Of a DNA stretch of 64,000 nucleotides, positions 46,322 to 55,199 are shown piece by piece. The stretch spans positions 865,346-929,345 of the forward strand of contig NZ_JARJNR010000001.1 in NCBI RefSeq assembly GCF_030143255.1, given 5' to 3'. The position numbers and the translations under genes are program-made. The notes below the pieces were generated by a model that saw only the letters and a program-made list of their open reading frames with translations, made no database searches and was not told the DNA's origin. The stretch is from Frigidibacter sp. SD6-1. GTDB taxonomy: Bacteria; Pseudomonadota; Alphaproteobacteria; Rhodobacterales; Rhodobacteraceae. How positions within the stretch are numbered: position 1 is the stretch's first letter; every line of letters starts with the position of its first letter.

Positions 46322-47157
46322 TTCACCGCCCCCGAAGTGATGCCGCGGATCAGTTGTCGCGAGAAGATCACGTAAAGGACAAGAACCGGCAGGATGGCCA
46401 GCGAGAGGGCCGAGAGAACCGCGTTCCAGTCGGTCACGAACTGGCCGATGAAGACCTGGGAGCCGAGCGTCAGCGTCTTGGTGCTTTCCCCCGGCGCAAG
46501 GATGAGCGGGAACCAGAGATCGTTCCAGATCGGGATCATGTTGAAGACGGCGACGGTGGCCATGGCCGGGCGAACAAGTGGCAGCACGAGCTTGAAAAAG
46601 ATCGCATATTCGCTCATCCCGTCGATCCTTCCGGCGTTCTTCAGATCGTCGGACACCTGGCGCATGAACTCGCTGAGGATGAAGACGGCAAGCGGCAGGC
46701 CTTGCGCTGTATAGACAAGGATCAGTGCCAGAAGCGTGTTGATCAGCCCGGTCTGGACCATCAGTTCGAGGATAGCCACCGTGCCGATACGGATCGGGAT
46801 CATGATGCCGAGCGCGAGGTAGAGACCCATCAGCATGTTGCCGCGGAAGCGGTATTCCGACAGCGCGAAGGCCGCCATCGCGCCGAAGAGCAGGATGAAG
46901 AACAGCGAAGCGACGGTAACGATGAACGAATTCTGGAAATAGAGGAAGAAATCGCCCTGTTTCATCACCGTCTGATAACCGATCAGCGAGAAGGCATCGC
47001 CAAGGGGCGGCGCCAGCGGCTCGGCGAAGATCGCCTTCCGTGTCTTGAACGAGTTGATGAGGATCACGAAGACCGGAAAGAGCGCGATCAACGTATAGAG
47101 GATCAGCGCCCCGTGCGCGGCGGCGGAATTCAGCGGATTGTGGCGTGCCTTGTTCAT
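46318..47157 (-). CDS. Carbohydrate ABC transporter permease (CUT1, MalG-like)
   Basis: The 279-residue permease has about six membrane helices and the EAA loop LKNAGRIDGMSEYAIFFKLVLPLVRPA. It matches the MalG/UgpE side of the heterodimeric sugar importer. It begins 7 bases after the first permease stop and ends over the start of the oxidoreductase gene. Confidence 0.88.
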   Translation of the reverse strand: MNKARHNPLNSAAAHGALILYTLIALFPVFVILINSFKTRKAIFAEPLAPPLGDAFSLIGYQTVMKQGDFFLYFQNSFIVTVASLFFILLFGAMAAFALSEYRFRGNMLMGLYLALGIMIPIRIGTVAILELMVQTGLINTLLALILVYTAQGLPLAVFILSEFMRQVSDDLKNAGRIDGMSEYAIFFKLVLPLVRPAMATVAVFNMIPIWNDLWFPLILAPGESTKTLTLGSQVFIGQFVTDWNAVLSALSLAILPVLVLYVIFSRQLIRGITSGAVK

Positions 47158-47164
47158 GGTGCCC

Positions 47165-48076
47165 TCAAAACTGATAGCGGCGCATGCGGGTCTGGATACC
47201 CCAGAGATAGATGCAGACGCCGGTCAGGATGATGGCGAACATCGCGGTGGCGATGGCCGAGCCCATGTGCGGGTCGCCCAGCTGCAGCTGGAAGCCGAAG
47301 AAGGTGCGGTAGAGGAAGGTGCCGAGAATGTCGGTCGAGAAATTCGGCCCGGCAAGCGCGCCTTGGGCTGCGTATATCAAGTCGAAAGCATTGAAATTGC
47401 CGACGAATGTCAGGATCGAGATGATGCCGATCGAGGGCAGGATCAAGGGCAGCTTGATCTTCCAGAAGGCCGCCCAGCCGGTCAGCCCGTCGATCTCTCC
47501 CGCCTCCAGAACCTCTTCGGGGATCGACAGGAGGGCGGCATAGATCAGCATCATCGGAATGCCGACGAACTGCCAGACAGAAATCAGCGCAAGCGTCGTC
47601 AGCGCATAGTCCTCCTTGCCGAGCCAGGGGGCGAAGAGCGCCTTCAGCCCCAGAGCATCCAGCATGCTGGGCGCGATGCCCCAGATCGGCGACAGGATCA
47701 GCTTCCAGGCAAAGCCGACGATCACGAAGGAGAGGATCGTCGGAATGAAGATCGCCGAGCGATAGAAGGCCGAAAAGCGCAGGCGCGGATGACTGAGGAT
47801 CGCGGCGAGCGCGATGCCGATCGGATTCTGGACGATCATGTGGATGATGAAGAACCAGACATTGTTGCCCAGCGCGTTCCAGAAGGACGCGGACCAGCGC
47901 GGATCACCGAAAAGCGTCCGGAAGTTTTCAAGCCCCGCGAAATGCCGTCCCTCCGGTCCTCCAACATAAAGAGCCAGCCGCAAGGTATTGAAAAGGGGCC
48001 AGATCATCACCGCCGTATAGACGATGACGGCCGGTGCCAGAAACACGACGATATGGGAACGCGGTCGCCCGGCCAT
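47165..48076 (-). CDS. Carbohydrate ABC transporter permease (CUT1, MalF-like)
   Basis: The 303-residue permease begins MAGRPRSHIVVFLAPAVIV with a first helix, and has the EAA loop LEAGEIDGLTGWAAFWKIKLPLILPS. It pairs with the MalG-like permease. The ATG at 48076 was chosen because AGAGGG is 7 bases ahead. A TTG further up (48106) opens the same frame but sits inside a dispersed repeat tail and is unlikely to be the start. Confidence 0.86.
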   Translation of the reverse strand: MAGRPRSHIVVFLAPAVIVYTAVMIWPLFNTLRLALYVGGPEGRHFAGLENFRTLFGDPRWSASFWNALGNNVWFFIIHMIVQNPIGIALAAILSHPRLRFSAFYRSAIFIPTILSFVIVGFAWKLILSPIWGIAPSMLDALGLKALFAPWLGKEDYALTTLALISVWQFVGIPMMLIYAALLSIPEEVLEAGEIDGLTGWAAFWKIKLPLILPSIGIISILTFVGNFNAFDLIYAAQGALAGPNFSTDILGTFLYRTFFGFQLQLGDPHMGSAIATAMFAIILTGVCIYLWGIQTRMRRYQF

Positions 48077-48100
48077 GGCCTGCCCTCTTGTTTCACTGTG

Positions 48101-48144
48101 GCTCAAATATCCCCGGGGGGTGCGGGGGGCAGGCAGCCCCCCGC
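48101..48144 (-). repeat. GC-rich 3' hairpin plus conserved tail (family A, copy 5)
   Basis: On the minus strand, GCGGGGGGC (48136-48144) pairs with its partner at 48122-48130 around a 5-base loop, followed by ACCCCCCGGGGATATTTGAG to 48101. It follows the binding-protein stop by about 28 bases in the same orientation and precedes the first permease, as attenuators often do in ABC operons. Confidence 0.7.
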
Positions 48145-48172
48145 CGGATCGGGCGCGTCAGCGCCCGAAACC

Positions 48173-49426
48173 TCACTTCTGCGGGTCGTACCAGGAGGCG
48201 AGGCCTTCCTGCAGGCGCTTGCCGGCATCCTCGGGCGTCTCGGTGCCCTTGATCGCGTTCACGCTGGCGTTCCAGGTCTCGGTCTCCAGGTTCGGCGTGC
48301 CGCGCGACAGGATCTGGTAGGTCGAGCGGATCGTTGACTTGCACTTGTCGCGCCACGAGACGAATTCCTGCGCCAGCGGGTCCTCCATCGCGACCGGCGT
48401 CGAATTGAGCGAGAAGAAGCCGGGCAGGGCGTTGGCGTAAAGCGTCGCGAATTCGGCCGAGCCGACCCAGTCGAGGAACACCTTGGCCTCATCCGGATGC
48501 GCGGACTTGGCGTTCATCCCCAGCGCGATGTCGGTATGGTCGGAGATGTAGCATTCGTCACCCGCGGCCTGAACCGGCGGCGGGAAGGCGCCCATCTTGA
48601 AGCCTGCCTGTGCATTGAAGCCCGAGATTTCCCACGACCCGGCCGGATAGACGGCGGCCCGACCCAGCGTGAACAGGTTCTGGCTGTCGGGATAGGTCTG
48701 CGCCTCGAACCCGTCGCCCAGATAATCCTTCCATTTGGCCAGCTGCCGGTAGGGCGCGACCCAGGCTTCGTCGGTCAGCTTCTGCTCGCCCTTGATCAGC
48801 GCCAGACGGCCTTCCTCGCCCTTCCAGTAGTTCGGGCCGATATTGTTGTAGCCCATGGTCGCGGCTTCCCACTGGTCATTGGTGCCCATCGCCATCGGAA
48901 TGTAGGTGCCGTCCGCCTTGATCTTGTCGAGGGCCGCGAAGAATTCGGCCTCGGTCGTCGGCACCGCGATGCCGAGCGCGTCGAACGCATCCTTGTTGTA
49001 GATGAAGCCGTGGATGACCGACGCCATCGGCACGCAGAAGGTGGCGGAAGCGTCGTCGGTCTGCCAGGCGGATTTGGCGACGTCCGAGAAATTCGCCATC
49101 GAGGCGAGGCCCGAGAGATCGGCAAGCTGGCCCTTGTCGTAGAGCGCCAGCGAGGCGTCGAACGGGCGGCAGGTGATCAGATCGCCCGCGGTGCCGGCGT
49201 CCAGCTTCGAGTTCAGTGCCGCGTTATATTCCGCCGGCGCGGTCGGCGCGAAGACCACCTTGATCCCGGGGTTCGCCGCCTCGAATGCCGGGATGATCTT
49301 GTCCTGCCAGATGGTCAGGTCATCGTTGCGCCAGCTTTCGATCGTCAGCGTCACATCCTCGGCCGAGGCCGCGCCGCCCAGAAGCGACGAGGTCAGTAAG
49401 AGGGCCGCCAGTCTTGTCTTTGTCAT
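48173..49426 (-). CDS. Sugar ABC transporter substrate-binding protein (family 1)
   Basis: The 417-residue periplasmic protein has a signal peptide (about residues 1-22, SLLGGAASA) and the family 1 sugar-binding fold: LTIESWRNDDLTIWQ at the start, and YPAGSWEISGF in the hinge region. It binds the imported sugar, by context GlcNAc, MurNAc or a chito- or muro-oligosaccharide. Its start overlaps the MurQ-like gene stop by ATGA, so uptake and cleavage genes are coupled. Confidence 0.88.
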   Translation of the reverse strand: MTKTRLAALLLTSSLLGGAASAEDVTLTIESWRNDDLTIWQDKIIPAFEAANPGIKVVFAPTAPAEYNAALNSKLDAGTAGDLITCRPFDASLALYDKGQLADLSGLASMANFSDVAKSAWQTDDASATFCVPMASVIHGFIYNKDAFDALGIAVPTTEAEFFAALDKIKADGTYIPMAMGTNDQWEAATMGYNNIGPNYWKGEEGRLALIKGEQKLTDEAWVAPYRQLAKWKDYLGDGFEAQTYPDSQNLFTLGRAAVYPAGSWEISGFNAQAGFKMGAFPPPVQAAGDECYISDHTDIALGMNAKSAHPDEAKVFLDWVGSAEFATLYANALPGFFSLNSTPVAMEDPLAQEFVSWRDKCKSTIRSTYQILSRGTPNLETETWNASVNAIKGTETPEDAGKRLQEGLASWYDPQK

Positions 49427-50355
49427 AAGGAACTCCCTTGGTTGGCAATCTCTCCGGCGTTGGCCGCCGGCAGTCTCAGCCGCGCGAGCGCCGCGCGGAG
49501 ATTTCCGTGATGGGCGGCGAGCAGCGCCCGTGCCGCGCCCGGTGCCTGCCCGAGTGCGACAAGCACCGCTGCCTTGGTGTCGCCACCGGCCGCTTCAAGG
49601 CTCTGGGTCGCCTCCGCCGGGCCGACCCCGGCGATGGTCGCGACGATCCCCGCCGCGCGGGCGCGCAGCTTTGCATTGTCGGCTTTCAGGCCCACCATCA
49701 TCCCGTCATGCACCTGGCCGAGATGGATCGCGGCAAGGGTCGACAGAAGGTTCAGCGCCACTTTCTGCGCGGTGCCTGCACCCATCCGGGTCGATCCGGC
49801 GATAAGTTCAGGCGGCGTCAGAAGCGCGATGGCCGCGTCCGCCAGATCAAAGATCGGCGCCGCGCGGTTGTTGGCGATGGCCACGACCAGGGCGCCGCCC
49901 TGACGCGCGGCGCGCGCCAGTTCGAGCGGGTAGGGGGTGGAACCCGAGGCAGTGACAGCGATCACCAGATCGCCTGCGCCAAGCGACGCCCCGGCAGCCG
50001 CGCCCGCAGCGCCGTCATCCTCGGTATCGCCCGGCATATGCGCGTCGGTGGGTATGCCGCCCGCCATGCAAAGCAGGATACGCTCCGCCGGTATGCCGTA
50101 GGTGCCTGGCAGTTCCATTCCGTCGGCATTGGCCATCAGCGCCGAGGAACCGGCGCCCGCATAGACCAGGCGTCCGCCACCCGCGATGGCGTCGGCCATC
50201 AGCCGCGCGCCCCGCGCGATATCTGGAAGGGCCGCGCCCACGGATGCCACCGCAGCCGTCTGGCCGGACAGAAGCAGCGCCAGAATCTCGGCGGCCGGAC
50301 GCGCGTCCAGTCCCGCGGCATCGGCATGCAGATGTTCCGTCTGTTTGTCGGCCAT
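49423..50355 (-). CDS. murQ: MurQ-like N-acetylmuramic acid 6-phosphate etherase
   Basis: The 310-residue SIS-domain protein matches MurQ, which removes D-lactate from MurNAc-6-P to give GlcNAc-6-P. It shows VYAGAGSSALMANADGMEL followed by PGTYGI, in which the Glu of GMELPGTYG lines up with the catalytic Glu of E. coli DASECPPT (from memory). The next segment MPGDTEDD differs from the AVEGAED-like stretch of classical MurQ, so this may be a divergent subgroup. Later LNLLSTLAAIHLGQVHDGMMVGLKADNAK fits the family. AAGGAGG precedes the ATG at 50355. It is the first gene of the leftward amino-sugar operon, under the operator at 50378-50397. Confidence 0.8.
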   Translation of the reverse strand: MADKQTEHLHADAAGLDARPAAEILALLLSGQTAAVASVGAALPDIARGARLMADAIAGGGRLVYAGAGSSALMANADGMELPGTYGIPAERILLCMAGGIPTDAHMPGDTEDDGAAGAAAGASLGAGDLVIAVTASGSTPYPLELARAARQGGALVVAIANNRAAPIFDLADAAIALLTPPELIAGSTRMGAGTAQKVALNLLSTLAAIHLGQVHDGMMVGLKADNAKLRARAAGIVATIAGVGPAEATQSLEAAGGDTKAAVLVALGQAPGAARALLAAHHGNLRAALARLRLPAANAGEIANQGSSL

Positions 50356-50377
50356 CGAATCCTCCTTGATCAAGAAA

Positions 50378-50397
50378 GATACCTTTATAATACCTTT
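50378..50397 (-). promoter_or_regulatory. GntR-type operator copy upstream of murQ
   Basis: Read on the minus strand this is AAAGGTATTATAAAGGTATC, which contains AGGTAT twice at 11-base spacing. The same 20-mer (19 of 20 identical, opposite orientation) is at 50488-50507. It lies 22 bases ahead of the murQ start. The UTRA/GntR regulator encoded at 51398-52159 is the obvious candidate to bind it. Confidence 0.7.
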
Positions 50398-50487
50398 CAA
50401 TCAAGTCCAATCTGAAGCGTCAGCATAATCGGCCTGTATTCAGAGAATATTACGCGGATAGCGCCATTTTTCTCTTCCAATGACTCA

Positions 50488-50507
50488 ATAGGTATTATAA
50501 AGGTATC
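50488..50507 (+). promoter_or_regulatory. GntR-type operator copy upstream of the kinase gene
   Basis: ATAGGTATTATAAAGGTATC matches the reverse complement of the site at 50378-50397 at 19 of 20 positions. It ends three bases ahead of the ATG at 50511. If the kinase starts at 50526 instead, the site is wholly upstream of translation. The two sites are 110 bases apart centre to centre, flanking the shared promoter region. Confidence 0.7.
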
Positions 50508-50510
50508 ATC

Positions 50511-51401
50511 ATGCAGAGCGGGCGGATGATTCATATCGGCGTCGATGGCGGTGGCTCCGGCTGCCGCGCCGCCCTTGTCGATCCGGCAAGCGGCACCCGC
50601 CGCATCGCCGCGGGTGGACCTGCGAACGTGACAAGCGATTTTGACGGCGGCATCGCCACGATCGCGGGCCTGCTTTCCGATCTGAAAGGCCCGACTTCGA
50701 CAGGTGCCGACGCGACCGGCGTGACCATCTGGCTCGGTCTTGCGGGCGTCACCGGGCCCGCGATGGCCGAACGGGTCGAAGCGGCGCTTTGCCGGCATTT
50801 TCCGGGCGCCCGCATTCGCGCTTCGGGCGATCAAGAGGCGATGCTGGCCGGCGCGCTCGGGCTGGGCGAGGGCACGCTGATCGGTGTCGGCACCGGTTCA
50901 TTCGTCGTGCGCCGAGCCGAGGGGCAAGTGCGTCATCTGGGCGGGCGCGGGCTTGTTCTTGGCGATCAGGCCTCTGGCGGCTGGCTTGGCCTCAGGCTGC
51001 TGCAGGAGGTGATGCTTGTCCTCGACGGGCTGCGCCCGGCAAGTCCCTTCGCCGACGACATTCTCTCGCGCCACGGGCGCGACCCCGGGCGGCTGATCGC
51101 CTTCGCGCGGGGTGCTGTGCCTGCGGATCTGGCGCGCCTGGCGCCGGAGGTTGTCGCGGCCGCCGAGGCCGGTGACCAACTGGGCCGCGAGCTCCTGATG
51201 GCGGGGGTGGATTATCTGACCCGCGCGCTCGAGGTGATCGGATGGCGGGCGGGCGAACGGCTCTGCCTCTCGGGCGGTCTGGGCGAGGTCTATGCCCGGC
51301 ACCTGCCCGCTAAGATCGGCCGCTGGATCGTTCCGGCCGAGGGGACGGCGCTGGATGGCGCGCTTCTTCTGGCGGCAACGGTCGCGGAGAGCGTGGCATG
51401 A
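50511..51401 (+). CDS. BadF/BadG-family amino-sugar kinase (GlcNAc/MurNAc kinase type)
   Basis: The 296-residue ASKHA-fold ATPase has phosphate-binding motifs IGVDGGGSGCRAALVD at the N-terminus and LIGVGTGSFVVRR near residue 124, then LSGGLGEVYA. The BadF/BcrA group includes GlcNAc kinase and the MurK kinase that phosphorylates both MurNAc and GlcNAc, which fits a MurQ/NagA operon. Start: ATG 50511 overlaps the operator region, and ATG 50526 (MIHIGVDGGG) is a good alternative. It overlaps the regulator gene by ATGA. Confidence 0.85.
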   Translation: MQSGRMIHIGVDGGGSGCRAALVDPASGTRRIAAGGPANVTSDFDGGIATIAGLLSDLKGPTSTGADATGVTIWLGLAGVTGPAMAERVEAALCRHFPGARIRASGDQEAMLAGALGLGEGTLIGVGTGSFVVRRAEGQVRHLGGRGLVLGDQASGGWLGLRLLQEVMLVLDGLRPASPFADDILSRHGRDPGRLIAFARGAVPADLARLAPEVVAAAEAGDQLGRELLMAGVDYLTRALEVIGWRAGERLCLSGGLGEVYARHLPAKIGRWIVPAEGTALDGALLLAATVAESVA

Positions 51402-52159
51402 CGGTGACCGAGTTTCTGCAGCCGGAGGACTGGCTTTCGGACGAAGGCGGGCCGCTCTACGTGCAACTTCGCAAGCGGCTGGAAAACGGCATCGCCTCGG
51501 GCTTCCTGGCCCATGACATGCCGTTGCCGCCGGAACGCGAGATGGCCGTGATCACCGGCCTGTCGCGCGTGACTGTCCGCAAGGCGATCGCCGAACTGGT
51601 CGAGCGCGGGCTGGTGATCCAGCGGCAGGGGTCGGGCTCGTTCGTTGCGCCCGCGCCCGCCCGGGTCGAACAGTCGCTGTCGCATCTGACCTCCTTCTCC
51701 GAGGACATGAACCGCCGGGGCTATCGTCCGACCGTGCGCTGGCTGGAACGCGGGCTTTTCCTGCCCGCGCCGGACGAGGCGCTGACGCTGAGCCTTGGCG
51801 CCGCCGATCAGGTGGTGCGGCTGTCGCGCCTGAGGCTTGCCGACGACCGGCCGATGGCGATCGAACGCGCCTCGCTGCCGCCCGACATCCTGCCTGACCC
51901 TTTGTCGGTCGAGAACTCGCTTTACGATCTGCTGGGGCAGCGCGGTCGGCGGCCGGTTCGGGCGATGCAGAAAATCTCCGCGATCAACCTGGGGCCCGAG
52001 GATGCCGACCTTCTGCAGGTGCGCCCGCAGGCGGCGGGCCTCAGGATCGAACGGATCGGCTTCCTGCCAGAGGGCAGGGCGGTCGAACTGACCCGCTCGA
52101 TCTATCGTGGCGACGCTTACGATTTCGTGGCCGAGCTGCGCCTGCCTGAAAAACGCTAG
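51398..52159 (+). CDS. GntR family regulator with UTRA domain (NagR-like)
   Basis: The 253-residue repressor has an N-terminal GntR winged helix (about residues 15-80, ITGLSRVTVRKAIAELVERGLV) and a C-terminal UTRA effector domain that in NagR/DasR binds GlcN-6-P or GlcNAc-6-P. It lies second in the rightward operon, overlapping the kinase by ATGA. It most likely controls both divergent operons through the two sites at 50378 and 50488. The ligand is inferred from the pathway. Confidence 0.9.
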   Translation: MTVTEFLQPEDWLSDEGGPLYVQLRKRLENGIASGFLAHDMPLPPEREMAVITGLSRVTVRKAIAELVERGLVIQRQGSGSFVAPAPARVEQSLSHLTSFSEDMNRRGYRPTVRWLERGLFLPAPDEALTLSLGAADQVVRLSRLRLADDRPMAIERASLPPDILPDPLSVENSLYDLLGQRGRRPVRAMQKISAINLGPEDADLLQVRPQAAGLRIERIGFLPEGRAVELTRSIYRGDAYDFVAELRLPEKR

Positions 52160-52168
52160 GAGACAGAC

Positions 52169-53203
52169 GTGACCGACGATCAGAACAGCCGCATGTTTTC
52201 GGAAATCCGGGAAATACCGGAAGCGGTCGAACGGCTGCTGACCGATGGCCATGCGGCCATCCATCATGCGGCCCGCGCCGCGCGGGAGCTTGATCCGGCG
52301 GTGATCGCGACGGTGGCGCGGGGGTCTTCCGATCAGGCGGCGACCTTCTTCAAATATGCCGCCGAACTGACGCTTGGCCTGCCGGTCGCCTCGATCGGTC
52401 CTTCGGTCGCCTCGATCTATGGCGCGAAGCTGCGGCTGAACGGGGCGCTTTGCGTCTCGGTCTCGCAGTCCGGCGCCAGCCCCGACATTGTCGAGATGGC
52501 GCGGTCGGCCTCTGCGGGCGGTGCCCTGACCATCGCCGTCACCAATGACGCCGGATCGAAACTCGCCGAGGTCAGCGCCGAGACAATCGACATCAAGGCC
52601 GGGCCGGAACTGAGCGTGGCCGCGACCAAGACGTTCGTGACCTCGGTCGTCGCCCTTCTTGCGCTGGTGGCCGAATGGAAGGACGATGCCGCCTTGCGCG
52701 CTGCGCTCCTTGCGCTACCTGAGGCGCTTGGCCGGGCAGTTGCGCATGACTGGCCGGAACTGCGCGCGGCGCTTCAGGGCGCGCGGTCGCTCTATACGCT
52801 CGGGCGCGGGCCGTCCTATGCGGTCTCGGGCGAGGCGGCGCTGAAATTCAAGGAAGTCAGCCAGATCCATGCCGAGAATTATTCCTCGGCCGAAGTGCTG
52901 CATGGCCCGGTCTCGATCGTCTCGGACGGGTTCCCGATTCTGGCTTTCGCGGCGCGCGACGCGGCCGAGGATGCGGTGGTCGATATCGCCGAGAAGATAG
53001 CCGCCAAGGGCGCGCGCGTCTTCGTCACTTCCGACAAGGTGCGCGCGGCCGGGCGACTGCCGTTCGTTGCGACCTCTCATCCGCTGACCGATCCGATCGC
53101 GCTCATCGTCTCTTTCTACGCGATGGTCGAGCGGTTCGCGCGCGAGGCTGGCATCGACCCCGACGCGCCGCGTCATCTGCGCAAGGTCACCGAGACGATC
53201 TGA
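52169..53203 (+). CDS. SIS-domain glucosamine-6-phosphate deaminase (NagB-II type)
   Basis: The 344-residue protein has two SIS domains, as in AgaS/GlmS-isomerase-like deaminases: ARGSSDQAATFFKYAAEL, SVSQSGASPDIVEM, and GRGPSYAVSGEAALKFKEVSQIHAE. GlmS itself has an extra glutaminase domain, absent here, which points to the catabolic deaminase that makes fructose 6-phosphate from GlcN-6-P. The GTG at 52169 has GGAGA seven bases ahead. It sits between the regulator and nagA. Confidence 0.87.
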   Translation: MTDDQNSRMFSEIREIPEAVERLLTDGHAAIHHAARAARELDPAVIATVARGSSDQAATFFKYAAELTLGLPVASIGPSVASIYGAKLRLNGALCVSVSQSGASPDIVEMARSASAGGALTIAVTNDAGSKLAEVSAETIDIKAGPELSVAATKTFVTSVVALLALVAEWKDDAALRAALLALPEALGRAVAHDWPELRAALQGARSLYTLGRGPSYAVSGEAALKFKEVSQIHAENYSSAEVLHGPVSIVSDGFPILAFAARDAAEDAVVDIAEKIAAKGARVFVTSDKVRAAGRLPFVATSHPLTDPIALIVSFYAMVERFAREAGIDPDAPRHLRKVTETI

Positions 53204-53215
53204 GGACAGGCGGTC

Positions 53216-54379
53216 ATGACCATCGAGGCGAAACCGGAAGGCTGGGATGCGGCGGCGATGGCCGGGCAGGGGGCCTGGATCCTGCCCGAGGCGGTCTTCG
53301 ACGGCACTTGGCTGCGCAGCGGCGCGGCGCTTTTCGTTCAGAAGGGCCGCGTTTCGCTGAGGCGTTTTGACGGAACCGGGCCGGTCTGGAAAAGCGGCGG
53401 CATCCTGTCGCCGGGTTTTGTCGATCTGCAGGTGAATGGCGGCGGCGGCATCCTGTTCAACAACCGGCCCGATGCCGACGGCGCGCTTGCCATTGCCGCC
53501 GCGCACCGAACGACCGGGACAGTGGCAATCCTGCCCACGCTGATCACTGATGCGGCCGAGGTGCTGGAGGCGGCGGCGGATGCGGTGATCGCGAGCCACG
53601 GGCAGGGCGGTATCCTCGGCATCCATATCGAAGGCCCACATATCTCGTTGGCCCGCAAGGGCACGCATGCAGAGGGCCATATCCGGCCTCTGGACGAGCG
53701 GACCTTCGCCGCGGTCGCGGGCCTCCGGCAGCGCGGCATTCCGGTGATGATCACGCTCGCGCCCGAAGCGGTTCAGCCGGGGCAGGTGGCGCGGCTCGTC
53801 GCCTCGGGCGTCGTCGTGGCTATCGGCCATACTGACGCATCTGCGGCGGCGGTGAACGCGCTGCTGGCCGAGGGCGCGCACTGTTTCACCCATCTTTTCA
53901 ACGCCATGTCGCAGATGCAGGGCCGCGAGCCCGGCTGCGTCGGCGCCGCGATCAATTCCACGGCCTATGCCTCGCTCATCTGCGACGGGATTCATGTGGC
54001 GCCCGAGATGATCGCGCTCGCGCTGCGCGCACGGCCGGTCGCGGACCGGATGTATCTGGTCAGCGACGCGATGCCGACTGTTGCCGGGCCTGACAGCTAC
54101 CAGCTGTACGGACAGGACATCCGCCTGGATCATGGTCGGCTGGTGAATGCCAACGGCGCGCTCGCCGGTGCGCATGTGACGATGCTGCAATCCGTGGCGT
54201 TCCTCGTGCATAAGATCGGTCTGTCGCCGGAAACCGCCTTGCGCATGGCGATCAGCCATCCCGCGAAGCTGATGGGCCTGAAGACGCTTTCAACAATCGA
54301 GGGGCGGGCGGCGTCGGACATCATTCTCATCGACCAGAGCCTGTCTGAGATGCAGTTTGTGCTTCCACAGGGCAACTGA
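53216..54379 (+). CDS. nagA: N-acetylglucosamine-6-phosphate deacetylase
   Basis: The 387-residue amidohydrolase removes acetate from GlcNAc-6-P. Motifs seen are PGFVDLQVNGGGG, GIHIEGPHISLARKGTH, AIGHTDASAAAVNALLAEGA, HLFNAMSQM and the catalytic Asp in YLVSDAMPTVAG. Together with the MurQ-like etherase, the kinase and the deaminase it completes a MurNAc/GlcNAc to fructose 6-phosphate route. It starts 12 bases after the deaminase and ends the rightward operon. Confidence 0.93.
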   Translation: MTIEAKPEGWDAAAMAGQGAWILPEAVFDGTWLRSGAALFVQKGRVSLRRFDGTGPVWKSGGILSPGFVDLQVNGGGGILFNNRPDADGALAIAAAHRTTGTVAILPTLITDAAEVLEAAADAVIASHGQGGILGIHIEGPHISLARKGTHAEGHIRPLDERTFAAVAGLRQRGIPVMITLAPEAVQPGQVARLVASGVVVAIGHTDASAAAVNALLAEGAHCFTHLFNAMSQMQGREPGCVGAAINSTAYASLICDGIHVAPEMIALALRARPVADRMYLVSDAMPTVAGPDSYQLYGQDIRLDHGRLVNANGALAGAHVTMLQSVAFLVHKIGLSPETALRMAISHPAKLMGLKTLSTIEGRAASDIILIDQSLSEMQFVLPQGN

Positions 54380-54496
54380 TCCGGATATCCGATAATCGGT
54401 ATTATGTAACTACTGGATATATACGAGACCGGACTTTCCCGCGCGCTCGTCTTCGGTCATAAGGCCCACAGCCCCGGACATGCCAGCGAGGACCAG

Positions 54497-55189
54497 ATGA
54501 CCTTCTCCCGTGCCATCAAGATCGCCCCGTCGATCCTTTCGGCTGATTTCGCGAACTTCGGTCAGGAAATCCGCGCCATCGAGGATCAGGGCTGCGATTG
54601 GGTCCATGTCGATGTGATGGATGGCCATTTCGTGCCGAACCTCACGTTCGGTCCGCAGCTGTGCAAGGCGATCCGGCCGCATATCCGCACGGTGATGGAT
54701 GTCCATCTGATGATCGCGCCGGTCGATCCCTATATCGACGCCTTCTGCGAGGCTGGCGCCGATGTGCTGACCGCGCATGTCGAGGCTGGCCCGCACATCC
54801 ATCGCACCTTGCAAGCCATTCGTTCCAATGGGAAAAAAGCCGGTCTTGCGCTTAATCCCGGCACACCGGCCGAGGCTGCGCGAGAGCTGCTGGATCTCGT
54901 GGACCTCATCTGCGTGATGACGGTCAACCCGGGCTTTGGCGGGCAGAAATTCATTCATTCCCAGATAGACAAGGTGCGCGCCTTGCGCGCGATGATCGGC
55001 GACCGGCCGATCCATATCGAGATCGACGGCGGCATTACCCCGGAGACAGCACCTCTGGTCGCGGCGGCGGGCGCCGATGTTCTGGTGGCAGGTTCGGGCG
55101 TCTTTTCCGGCGGGTCGGTTGCGAAGCCGCAGGTCTACGGCCAGAATATCGCGGCGATCCGCGCCGCCGCCGAGGCGGCCGCCCGCTGA
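54497..55189 (+). CDS. rpe: Ribulose-phosphate 3-epimerase
   Basis: The 230-residue TIM-barrel enzyme interconverts ribulose 5-phosphate and xylulose 5-phosphate. It has IAPSILSADFANFG, the metal/catalytic block VHVDVMDGHFVPNLTFG, and VNPGFGGQKFI. GAGGACCAG lies before the ATG. It is followed within 10 bases by a redoxin and then gph, a probable operon. The pair rpe and gph is often kept together because both repair sugar phosphates. It is separated from nagA by 117 bases. Confidence 0.95.
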   Translation: MTFSRAIKIAPSILSADFANFGQEIRAIEDQGCDWVHVDVMDGHFVPNLTFGPQLCKAIRPHIRTVMDVHLMIAPVDPYIDAFCEAGADVLTAHVEAGPHIHRTLQAIRSNGKKAGLALNPGTPAEAARELLDLVDLICVMTVNPGFGGQKFIHSQIDKVRALRAMIGDRPIHIEIDGGITPETAPLVAAAGADVLVAGSGVFSGGSVAKPQVYGQNIAAIRAAAEAAAR

Positions 55190-55199
55190 GGAGAAGATC

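Noticed and set aside
54395..54420. Third GntR operator after nagA (GGTATTATGTAAC)
   Set aside because: Only about half of the 20-mer matches and the second AGGTAT is missing, so it is not convincing.
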